The translations under genes were made by a program, and so were the position numbers. DNA of 42,938 nucleotides from Mangrovicoccus sp. HB161399 (lineage in GTDB: Bacteria; Pseudomonadota; Alphaproteobacteria; Rhodobacterales; Rhodobacteraceae). The notes under the pieces were generated by a model. The model did no database searches, had not been told where the DNA came from, and was given only the letters and a program-made list of their open reading frames with translations. The stretch is from contig NZ_JAATVU010000052.1 in NCBI RefSeq assembly GCF_013184745.1, positions 1 to 42,938 of the forward strand, in the 5' to 3' direction. Within the stretch, counting starts at the first letter, position 1. The number at the start of each line of letters is the position of its first letter. Below, piece after piece: positions 36,762 to 42,938 of the stretch.

Positions 36762-37585
36762 GCCTTCTCGACAGTTTCCTGATCCGCGCCGCCCTGGCCG
36801 GACTCGGCGTGGCGCTGGCCGCGGCGCCGCTCGGCTGCTTCGTGGTCTGGCGGCGCATGGCCTATTTCGGCGACGCCACCGCCCATGCGGCAATCCTCGG
36901 CGTGGCGCTGTCGCTGGCCTTCCAGCTGCCGATCCTCGGCGGGGTGCTGATCTGCTGCCTGGCGATGGCGGCGGCGGTCACCGCGCTGTCCGGGCGCGGC
37001 CATGGCAGCGACACGATCCTCGGCGTCGCGGCGCATTCGGCCCTGGCCTTCGGGCTGGTCGCCGTGTCGATGATCCCCGGCGCCCGGGTCGACCTCTCGG
37101 CCTATCTCTTCGGCGACATCCTCGCCGTCGGCCGCGGCGACCTCGCCGTGATCTGGGGTGGCGGCGCGGTCGTCCTGGTCCTGCTGTGGTGGCGCTGGTC
37201 GGCGCTGCTGACCACGACGCTGAACGGCGACCTGGCGCGGGCCAGCGGCATCGACCCCGAGCGCGAGCAGCGCATCCTGACCTTTGCCCTGGCGCTGGTC
37301 GTGGCGGTGGCCATCAAGGTGGTGGGCGTCCTGCTGATCGCCGCCCTGCTGCTGATCCCCGCCGCCGCAGCGCGGCCCTTCGCCAGGACGCCCGAGCGCA
37401 TGGCCCTGCTGGCGGCCGCGATCGGCGGCGGCGCCAGCCTGCTGGGGCTGCGCCTGTCCTGGATGGCAGACACGCCGGCCGGGCCGACCATCGTCGCCAC
37501 CGCGGCGGCGCTCTTCGCCCTCTCGGCCAGCGCCGCCGGGCTGCACCGGAGCCGCAGGGCCGCCAAGGGCGTTTCCGGCGGCTGA
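36758..37585 (+). CDS. znuB: Zinc ABC transporter permease ZnuB
   Basis: A 275-residue integral membrane protein of the ABC-3 family with about eight hydrophobic segments. Characteristic pieces are FVVWRRMAYFGDATAHAAILG near the start, DTILGVAAHSALAFGLVAVS, LFGDILAVGRGDLAVIW, and IKVVGVLLIAALLLIPAAAAR. It forms the channel for zinc delivered by ZnuA. Length is normal. A palindromic element follows the stop. Confidence 0.95.
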   Translation: MSLLDSFLIRAALAGLGVALAAAPLGCFVVWRRMAYFGDATAHAAILGVALSLAFQLPILGGVLICCLAMAAAVTALSGRGHGSDTILGVAAHSALAFGLVAVSMIPGARVDLSAYLFGDILAVGRGDLAVIWGGGAVVLVLLWWRWSALLTTTLNGDLARASGIDPEREQRILTFALALVVAVAIKVVGVLLIAALLLIPAAAARPFARTPERMALLAAAIGGGASLLGLRLSWMADTPAGPTIVATAAALFALSASAAGLHRSRRAAKGVSGG

Positions 37586-37637
37586 TCCGGCGCCGCCTGC
37601 AAGCCGCCCGGCCCGCAACGCAGCCGAACGGGACCCT

Positions 37638-37660
37638 CCCTCTCCCCGCCGGGGAGAGGG
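37638..37660. terminator. Palindromic bidirectional terminator / REP-like element, copy 2
   Basis: CCCTCTCCCC and GGGGAGAGGG form a perfect 10-base-pair stem with a GCC loop, identical in both arms to the element at 18005-18027. It sits between the convergent znuB and monooxygenase genes. Confidence 0.5.
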
Positions 37661-37678
37661 GAGAGGGGCGGCCGCAGC

Positions 37679-37990
37679 TCAGCCCACCGACTGGATCGAC
37701 TCGAAGACTTCCAGCTCGGGCGGTCCCAGATAGATGTCGGCGCTGGAGCGCGCACCGGAATGCGCCTTGCGGAAGGCATCGGATTTCGTCCAGGCGACGA
37801 ATGCCTCCTCGCTCTCCCACATCGTGTGCGAGGCATAGAGCCGGTAGCCTTCCTTCTCGCTCCCCTTCATCAGGTGGAACCCGGCAAAGCCCGGCACCTC
37901 CTTCAGGTGGCTGTCGCGGCTCTTCCAGACCGTCTCGAAGGCCTCCTCCTGTCCGAGCTTCACCTTGAAGCGGTTCATGGTCAGATACAT
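37679..37990 (-). CDS. Antibiotic-biosynthesis-monooxygenase-fold protein, IsdG-like haem-degrading type
   Basis: A 103-residue single-domain ferredoxin-like protein. The residues that define IsdG/IsdI haem-degrading monooxygenases fall in the same places: N6 (MNRFKVK), W67 ([11 protein letters not shown]) and H77 (KAHS), matching the Asn-Trp-His set of S. aureus IsdG. It is therefore likely to bind and break down haem and release iron in the cytoplasm, though some ABM proteins with similar residues have other roles. It stands alone, convergent with znuB and divergent from pth. No haem-uptake genes are near. Confidence 0.78.
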   Translation of the reverse strand: MYLTMNRFKVKLGQEEAFETVWKSRDSHLKEVPGFAGFHLMKGSEKEGYRLYASHTMWESEEAFVAWTKSDAFRKAHSGARSSADIYLGPPELEVFESIQSVG

Positions 37991-38062
37991 TGCCTGTCTC
38001 CTTCTGGCCTTCCGTCCCGTATCAGGGCATTACGTCCCAGAACGTCAAGCAGGAGCAATGCC

Positions 38063-38761
38063 ATGCGTCTCTTCGTCGGTCTCGGCAATCCCGGCGCGAA
38101 ATACGCCCGGAACCGCCACAATATCGGCTTCATGGTGCTCGACCGGATCGCCTCCGATCACGGTGCAGCGCCCTGGCGGTCGAAATTCCAGGCCGAGGTG
38201 ACAGAGGCCGTGCTGGGCGGCGAGAAGACCATCCTGCTGAAGCCCCAGACCTTCATGAATCTCTCCGGCCAGTCCGTCGGCGAGGCCGCGCGCTTCTACA
38301 AGATCCCGCCTTCCCACATCGTGGTGTTCCATGACGAGCTGGATCTCGCCCCCGGCAAGGTGCGCACCAAGACCGGCGGCGGCCATGCCGGGCATAACGG
38401 GCTGCGCTCGATCCACCAGCATATCGGCGCCGATTACGACCGCGTGCGGCTGGGGATCGGCCATCCGGGCCACAAGGACCGGGTTTCCGGCTATGTCCTG
38501 TCGGACTTCGCCAAGGCCGAGGAAGAATGGCTCGACAACGTGGTCCGCGGCTGTTCGGACGGCGCGCCGGGGCTGGCCAAGGGCTACGGGGCGAAATTCA
38601 TGAATGCCGTTGCCCTGCGCACCGCACCGCCGCGCTCGGGCGGCGGCGGCAAGCCCGGAAAGAAGGCGCCGAAGACCGAGGCCCCCGCCAAGCCGGAGCC
38701 GGACGCGGCGCCCGAGGACGCCCGCTCCCCGCTGCAGCGGCTGGCCGACAAGTTCAAGTGA
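38063..38761 (+). CDS. pth: Peptidyl-tRNA hydrolase
   Basis: A 232-residue enzyme that recycles peptidyl-tRNA. N9 ([10 protein letters not shown]), the catalytic H19 (RHNIGFM), [13 protein letters not shown], and the [28 protein letters not shown] block are present. The core ends near residue 190; a 40-residue Lys/Pro/Ala-rich tail, common in alphaproteobacterial Pth, closes with [11 protein letters not shown]. The ATG at 38063 has AGGAG 7 bases upstream. The usual neighbour rplY is not seen. It converges on the ALDH gene with only 4 bases between stops. Confidence 0.95.
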   Translation: MRLFVGLGNPGAKYARNRHNIGFMVLDRIASDHGAAPWRSKFQAEVTEAVLGGEKTILLKPQTFMNLSGQSVGEAARFYKIPPSHIVVFHDELDLAPGKVRTKTGGGHAGHNGLRSIHQHIGADYDRVRLGIGHPGHKDRVSGYVLSDFAKAEEEWLDNVVRGCSDGAPGLAKGYGAKFMNAVALRTAPPRSGGGGKPGKKAPKTEAPAKPEPDAAPEDARSPLQRLADKFK

Positions 38762-38765
38762 CCGC

Positions 38766-41087
38766 TCAGGCGCCGTAGGGCAGCCAGACCGTCTTCACCT
38801 CGGTCGCGGCGGCAAGGAAGTCCCCTGCATTGGACCGGGTCCAATCAAGCCCCTTCGGCACCCATGTCCGCTTGAGGTTTCCGGCCGCGCCGGTCTCGAT
38901 CGCGGCGGAGAGGTCCTGGCCGGCAAAGCTCCAGACCGTCTCGACATCCGCGTGCTGCGCCAGCACCGGCATCAGCGCGGCCGGATCGCCGGTGATCATG
39001 TTGACCGCGCCGCCGGGCACGTCCGAAGTGTCGAGGATCTGGCAGAATTCCGTCGCGATCAGCGGATAGGCATGGGACGCCACCGCGACGCAAGCATTGC
39101 CCGTCGCCAGCGCCGGGACGATGCAGGAGACCAGCCCCAGCAACGTCGGCGCATCGGGCAGCGCCATGCCGATCACGCCGGCAGGCTGGTTCAGCGCCAC
39201 CGCCATCACCTTGCCCGGCACCGGCTTGACCGCGCCGTCCTGCTTGTCCGCCCAGGCAGCCCAGGTGAACAGCCGCTCCAGCGACGCCTCGACCTCGCCC
39301 GCCGCCGCGCCGAGCGGCGCCCCGGTCTGCTCCGCCAGCCGCGCGGCAAATTCCGGACCGCGGGCCGAGAGGTTCTCGGCAAGGAAATAGAGCACCTGTG
39401 CGCGCAGAGCCCCGCCTGCCGCGGCCCAGCCGGGCTGCGCCGCGCGGGCCGCCTCGACCGCGTTGCGGATATCCTTGCGGCTGCCGATCCCGGCATGGCC
39501 GAGCAGCCGCCCGTCCGTGGCCCAGACAGCGCGGCTCTGCCCGCCATCCGGGCGCGACTGCTTGCCGCCGATCCAGAACTTCGCGGTGCGGTCCAGCTCG
39601 GGCGCCTGCGGTTCCGCAGGGGCGGCGACCGGCGCGGCCACAGCCAGCGGCGGCGCGCCGGCGGCAGGTTTCGTGTAGGCGCGCAGCCCTTCCCAGCCGC
39701 CTTCGCGGCCGAAGCCGCTTTCCTTCACCCCGCCGAACCCGGCAGAGGCATCGAACATGTTGGCGCCGTTGACCCAGACCACGCCGGCGGCCAGCTTCGC
39801 CGCCATGTCGAGCGCGACATTCACGTTCTCGGTCCAGACCGAGGCCGCCAGCCCGTAGCGGGTGGCATTCGCGACCTGCACCGCCTCCCCGGGGGTGCGG
39901 AAGGTGGTGGAGACGAGGACGGGGCCGAATATCTCTTCCTGCATCAGCGGATCGGCGGGCTCCAGTCCGGTGACCAGCACCGGCGCCATGAAGGCCTCGC
40001 CCTCGGGCAGCGGACAGGGCGCGGCGTAGACCTCGCCGCCGGTCTCCGCGACCATCGCCGCCACCCGCGCACGGTGCGCCGGATCCGCCATCGCGCCAAG
40101 GTCGATGCATTTGTCGAGCGGATCGCCGACCCTGAGCGTCGCCATCCGCTTGCGCAGCCTGGCATGGAAGGCATCGGCAATGCCCTCCTGCACGATCAGG
40201 CGGGAACCGGCGCAGCAGACCTGCCCGCCGTTGAACCAGATGGAATCGACCAGCCCCTCGATGGCGCTGTCGAGATCGGCATCCCCGCAGACGATGAAGG
40301 GCGACTTGCCGCCGAGCTCCAAGGTCAGCGCCTTGCCCTGCCCCGCCGTGGCCCCGCGGATCGCGCGGCCGACCTCGGTCGAGCCGGTGAAGGCGACCTT
40401 GTCGATGCCGGGATGCGCCGCCAGCGCCGCGCCGGTCGTGCCGTCGCCGGTGACGATCGCCAGGACGCCCTCCGGCAGCCCCGCCTCGGCGGCAAGCTCG
40501 GCGAAGAACAGCGCCGTCAGCGGCGTCCATTCGGCAGGCTTCAGCACAACGGCGTTGCCCATGGCAAGCGCCGGCGCGACCTTCCACGCGACCATCAGCA
40601 GCGGGAAGTTCCACGGGATGATCTGGCCGCAGACGCCCAGCGGCGCGCGGTCCGGCAGCTCCTCGGCCATCAGCTGCGCCATGCCCGCATGGTAGTAGAA
40701 ATGCCGCGCGGCCAGCGGCAGGTCGGCATCGCGGGATTCGCGGATCGGCTTGCCGGTATCGAGCGTCTCCAGAACCGCGAGCGTGCGGGCATGCTTCTGC
40801 AGGAGGCGGGCCATCGCGTAGAGGATGCGCGCCCGCTGGTGCCCGGGCGTCGCCGCCCAAGCGGGGAAGGCCGCACGCGCCGCGGCGACGGCGGCATCGA
40901 CATCCGCCGCGCTGCCCTGCGCCACCTCGGCCAGAAGCGCGCCGGTCGCCGGGTTGCGGGTCTCGAAGATCTCTGCACCTTCGGCCGCGAACCGGCGGCC
41001 ATGGCGGTCGAGCCAGGCCAGCGCCTCGGCGGTGCTCTCGGGCGCGGGCCCGTACTCCATGCTCTCGAAAATCTCCCTGACGGTCAT
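38766..41087 (-). CDS. ALDH16-type two-domain aldehyde dehydrogenase
   Basis: A 773-residue protein made of a complete NAD-dependent aldehyde dehydrogenase (residues about 20-510) and a second, shortened ALDH-like domain (about 535-773). The first has IIPWNFPLLM (N160), FTGSTEVG, the general base E257 in LELGGKSPF, and the nucleophile C291 in NGGQVCCAGSR. The second keeps the fold (KFWIGGKQSRPDGG, IGMALPDAPTLLGLVSCIVPALATGN) but has no catalytic cysteine motif. This is the architecture of bacterial ALDH16. Next to deoC it probably oxidises acetaldehyde or another aldehyde of deoxyribose breakdown. It starts on the DUF1272 stop (ATGA). Confidence 0.92.
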   Translation of the reverse strand: MTVREIFESMEYGPAPESTAEALAWLDRHGRRFAAEGAEIFETRNPATGALLAEVAQGSAADVDAAVAAARAAFPAWAATPGHQRARILYAMARLLQKHARTLAVLETLDTGKPIRESRDADLPLAARHFYYHAGMAQLMAEELPDRAPLGVCGQIIPWNFPLLMVAWKVAPALAMGNAVVLKPAEWTPLTALFFAELAAEAGLPEGVLAIVTGDGTTGAALAAHPGIDKVAFTGSTEVGRAIRGATAGQGKALTLELGGKSPFIVCGDADLDSAIEGLVDSIWFNGGQVCCAGSRLIVQEGIADAFHARLRKRMATLRVGDPLDKCIDLGAMADPAHRARVAAMVAETGGEVYAAPCPLPEGEAFMAPVLVTGLEPADPLMQEEIFGPVLVSTTFRTPGEAVQVANATRYGLAASVWTENVNVALDMAAKLAAGVVWVNGANMFDASAGFGGVKESGFGREGGWEGLRAYTKPAAGAPPLAVAAPVAAPAEPQAPELDRTAKFWIGGKQSRPDGGQSRAVWATDGRLLGHAGIGSRKDIRNAVEAARAAQPGWAAAGGALRAQVLYFLAENLSARGPEFAARLAEQTGAPLGAAAGEVEASLERLFTWAAWADKQDGAVKPVPGKVMAVALNQPAGVIGMALPDAPTLLGLVSCIVPALATGNACVAVASHAYPLIATEFCQILDTSDVPGGAVNMITGDPAALMPVLAQHADVETVWSFAGQDLSAAIETGAAGNLKRTWVPKGLDWTRSNAGDFLAAATEVKTVWLPYGA

Positions 41088-41338
41088 GCCGCGTCGCCCT
41101 GTCCGCAGCCTTCGGGCGCATGATGGCGCGTGGTCGAGGCCGGGTTCTTGGCCAGCATGTGCGCGGGCCGGATCGGGCGCGGCGCGAAATTGCCGCCGCA
41201 ATTGGGGCAGACGCCCTTCAGGTGATCTTCGACGCAATCGGCGCAGAAGGTGCATTCATAGGTGCAGATCCGCGCGTCCGTGCTTTCGGGCGGCAGATCG
41301 CGGTCGCAGCATTCGCAGTTCGGCTTCAGTTCCAGCAT
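41084..41338 (-). CDS. DUF1272 zinc-ribbon protein
   Basis: An 84-residue protein matching DUF1272: MLELKPNCECCDRDLP, then ICTYECTFCADCVEDH and VCPNCGGNFAPRP. The paired CxxC motifs should hold one or two zinc ions. Function is unknown; a DNA/RNA or protein contact role is only a guess. It starts 4 bases after the deoC stop and overlaps the ALDH16 start by 4, so it is the middle gene of a tight operon. The longer frame upstream (to 41389) would overlap deoC and lacks the conserved start. Confidence 0.82.
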   Translation of the reverse strand: MLELKPNCECCDRDLPPESTDARICTYECTFCADCVEDHLKGVCPNCGGNFAPRPIRPAHMLAKNPASTTRHHAPEGCGQGDAA

Positions 41339-41342
41339 GTTG

Positions 41343-42335
41343 CTACCCCAATGCATGGCGCCAGGAGGCGGAATAGGCGCCGGTGACATGATGTTCGAGC
41401 TGCCGCTCGATATCGCCCAGGAGCGAGGATGCGCCGAAGCGGAAGAGGTCCGGGCGCAGCCAGTCGTCGCCCAGTTCCTCCTTCATCAGCGCCATGTAGG
41501 TCAGCGCGTCCTTGGCCTTGGAAATCCCGCCCGCGGGCTTGTAGCCGACCTTGTGGCCGGTGGTCCCGCGGTAGGCGCGGATCGCGCGGACCATGACCAG
41601 GCTGACCGGCAGCGTGGCGTTCACGCTTTCCTTTCCGGTCGAGGTCTTGATGAAGTCGGCGCCCGCCATCATCGCAACCAAGGAGGCACGCGCCACGTTC
41701 TGCAGCGTGCCGAGCTCGCCGGTCGCCAGGATCGCCTTCATGTGCGCCGCGCCGCAGGCGGCGCGCATGGCGCGGGTCTCATCGTAAAGCGCCTGCCAGT
41801 TGCCGGTCAGCACGTGGCGGCGGGAGATGACGATGTCGATCTCCTCCGCCCCGGCCGCAACCGACGCCTCGATCTCCTTCAGCCGCAGCGCGAAGGGCGA
41901 GAGCCCGGCAGGAAAGCCGGTGGAGACGGCGGCGACCGGGATGCCGGAGCCCTTCAGCGCCTCTACCGCGGGGGCGATCATCTCGTGATAGACGCAGACC
42001 GCGCCGGTGGTGATCGCGGGCAGGCCGAGCGCCTCGAGCAGGTCGGCGCGCACCGGCTGGCGCGCCTTGGCGCAGAGGCGGCGGACCCGGCCGGGCGTGT
42101 CGTCGCCCGACAGCGTCGTCAGGTCGATCAGCGTCACCGCGCGGGCCAGCCAGGCGGCCTGGTGCACGCCCTTGAGCGAACGGCGGGCGGGCATCTGCGC
42201 GGCACGGCGGGCGATGGCGGAACTGTTGGCGCGGGCCGAAGCGACCCAGTCGAGATCGAGCGGCATCCCGGGGTTCCGGGCATGGCCCGGCTGCGGCAGC
42301 ACGGCGGTCCCGGTCGGCTTTTCGTGGGCGGTCAT
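41343..42335 (-). CDS. deoC: Deoxyribose-phosphate aldolase
   Basis: A 330-residue class I aldolase that splits 2-deoxyribose-5-phosphate into acetaldehyde and glyceraldehyde-3-phosphate. The Schiff-base lysine lies in GADFIKTSTGKESVNAT and the second active lysine in HKVGYKPAGGISKAKDA; IDLTTLSGDDTPGRV marks the N-terminal barrel. At 330 residues it is longer than the E. coli enzyme (259), with an N-terminal extension like the animal type. The start at 42335 follows GGAGAGAG. It leads the deoC-DUF1272-ALDH16 operon, where the dehydrogenase can remove the acetaldehyde product. Confidence 0.95.
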   Translation of the reverse strand: MTAHEKPTGTAVLPQPGHARNPGMPLDLDWVASARANSSAIARRAAQMPARRSLKGVHQAAWLARAVTLIDLTTLSGDDTPGRVRRLCAKARQPVRADLLEALGLPAITTGAVCVYHEMIAPAVEALKGSGIPVAAVSTGFPAGLSPFALRLKEIEASVAAGAEEIDIVISRRHVLTGNWQALYDETRAMRAACGAAHMKAILATGELGTLQNVARASLVAMMAGADFIKTSTGKESVNATLPVSLVMVRAIRAYRGTTGHKVGYKPAGGISKAKDALTYMALMKEELGDDWLRPDLFRFGASSLLGDIERQLEHHVTGAYSASWRHALG

Positions 42336-42495
42336 GAGGCTCTCTCCGGATCGGACGGTCCCTGCCGGAGCCTTGCATGCGCGCGCCCCTTGGGCAAGCC
42401 GACCGCCGCGGCAGCGGGCGAATTCTGCCGCCGCGGGGGGTGCACGGCCGCGCCGCGCCGCGCTATCATCGCCGGACGCAATGGGAGTCGCTGAC

Positions 42496-42938
42496 ATGAA
42501 GATGGACCCGTCTGAAAACGTGCTCGGCGGCAAGCTGGTGCCCTGCTCGATGAACCCGGTGACCGGGTTTTTCCGCAACGGCTGCTGCGATACCAATGCG
42601 CAGGATGCGGGCAGCCACACGGTCTGCGTCGTGATGACCGCGGAATTTCTCGCCTATTCCAAATATTTCGGCAACGACCTCTCGACGCCCCGCCCGGAAT
42701 TCGGCTTTCCTGGATTGAAGCCGGGCGACCAATGGTGCCTCTGCGCGTCGCGCTTCGCCCAGGCCCATGACGAGGGCGTTGCACCCAAGGTCCGGCTCGA
42801 GTGCACCCATCGCCGCGCGCTGGAAGTGGTGCCGCTGGAAATCCTCAGACTACACGACTCCCTGTCTTGGACGCCTTGGCATGACAAGCTTGCGGAAGCT
42901 TGGCGGGGTTTCGGCGTGCGACCGGAGCAATCGCCTCG
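42496..42938 (+). CDS. DUF2237-family protein (runs off the window)
   Basis: The frame opens at the ATG at 42496 and stays open to the end, at least 147 residues. Residues 8-119 match DUF2237: NVLGGKLVPCSMNPVTGFFR, GCCDTNAQDAGSHTVCVVMT, FGNDLSTPRPEFGFPGLKPG, DQWCLCASRFAQAH and LEVVPLEIL. The family, rich in conserved cysteines, has no known function. Relatives normally end soon after this last segment, but here the frame continues with HDSLSWTPWHDKLAEAW and beyond. The start is divergent from deoC with 160 bases between them. Confidence 0.8.
   Translation, partial: MKMDPSENVLGGKLVPCSMNPVTGFFRNGCCDTNAQDAGSHTVCVVMTAEFLAYSKYFGNDLSTPRPEFGFPGLKPGDQWCLCASRFAQAHDEGVAPKVRLECTHRRALEVVPLEILRLHDSLSWTPWHDKLAEAWRGFGVRPEQSP

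Overview
The window is a GC-rich, densely packed chromosomal segment whose gene content, codon use and gene families point to an alphaproteobacterium of the Rhodobacterales (Rhodobacter/Paracoccus/Rhodovulum-like). It carries about 42 protein genes, two tRNA genes and one insertion-sequence remnant. Most of it is core or lineage-typical metabolism. There is no prophage, CRISPR array, rRNA operon or intact transposon.

Layout, left to right. Positions 1-400 hold a decayed IS630-type transposase fragment whose end abuts a Rieske-type oxygenase gene (394-1518, minus). Positions 1.7-9.1 kb hold mixed housekeeping genes: a secreted peptidoglycan-binding-domain protein with a small membrane protein, rimO, a CBU_0592-like membrane protein, an M48 metallopeptidase lipoprotein, a DCC thiol-disulfide protein, a small orphan protein, a YggU-type protein, a nitroreductase, an EI24/CysZ-like membrane protein and a glutathionyl-hydroquinone reductase. 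Positions 9.0-13.0 kb (minus) hold a TAXI-type TRAP transporter (fused permease plus binding protein) preceded by a phosphoglycolate-phosphatase-like HAD gene. An FAD-linked oxidase (GlcD/DLD type) follows on plus.

Positions 14.8-18.0 kb hold a three-gene operon of a GTP-cyclohydrolase-II-like protein, a DUF1688 protein and uracil phosphoribosyltransferase. This is the URC1-URC4-URC6 set of the alternative (URC) pyrimidine degradation route and is the most distinctive metabolic unit here. Positions 18.4-23.1 kb hold recF, a VOC protein, a LysE-type exporter and gyrB, without dnaA-dnaN directly upstream. A roughly 700-base stretch without a convincing gene follows. Then come a soluble three-PAS chemoreceptor (minus), an MFS transporter, and two identical tRNA-Gly(GCC) genes.

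Positions 27.5-32.5 kb hold a TetR regulator divergent from an RND efflux adaptor and pump, with a clear palindromic operator between them. Positions 32.6-34.4 kb hold a siroheme synthase with a decayed methyltransferase tail and trpA. Positions 34.5-37.6 kb hold a complete zinc-uptake locus (znuA divergent from zur-znuC-znuB). An IsdG-like haem-degrading monooxygenase and pth follow. Positions 38.8-42.3 kb (minus) hold a compact deoC-DUF1272-ALDH16 operon. Together with the URC operon this suggests nucleoside and pyrimidine salvage or catabolism as a theme. A DUF2237 gene runs off the right edge.

All calls are from reading translations, motifs and spacing; no database search was run.
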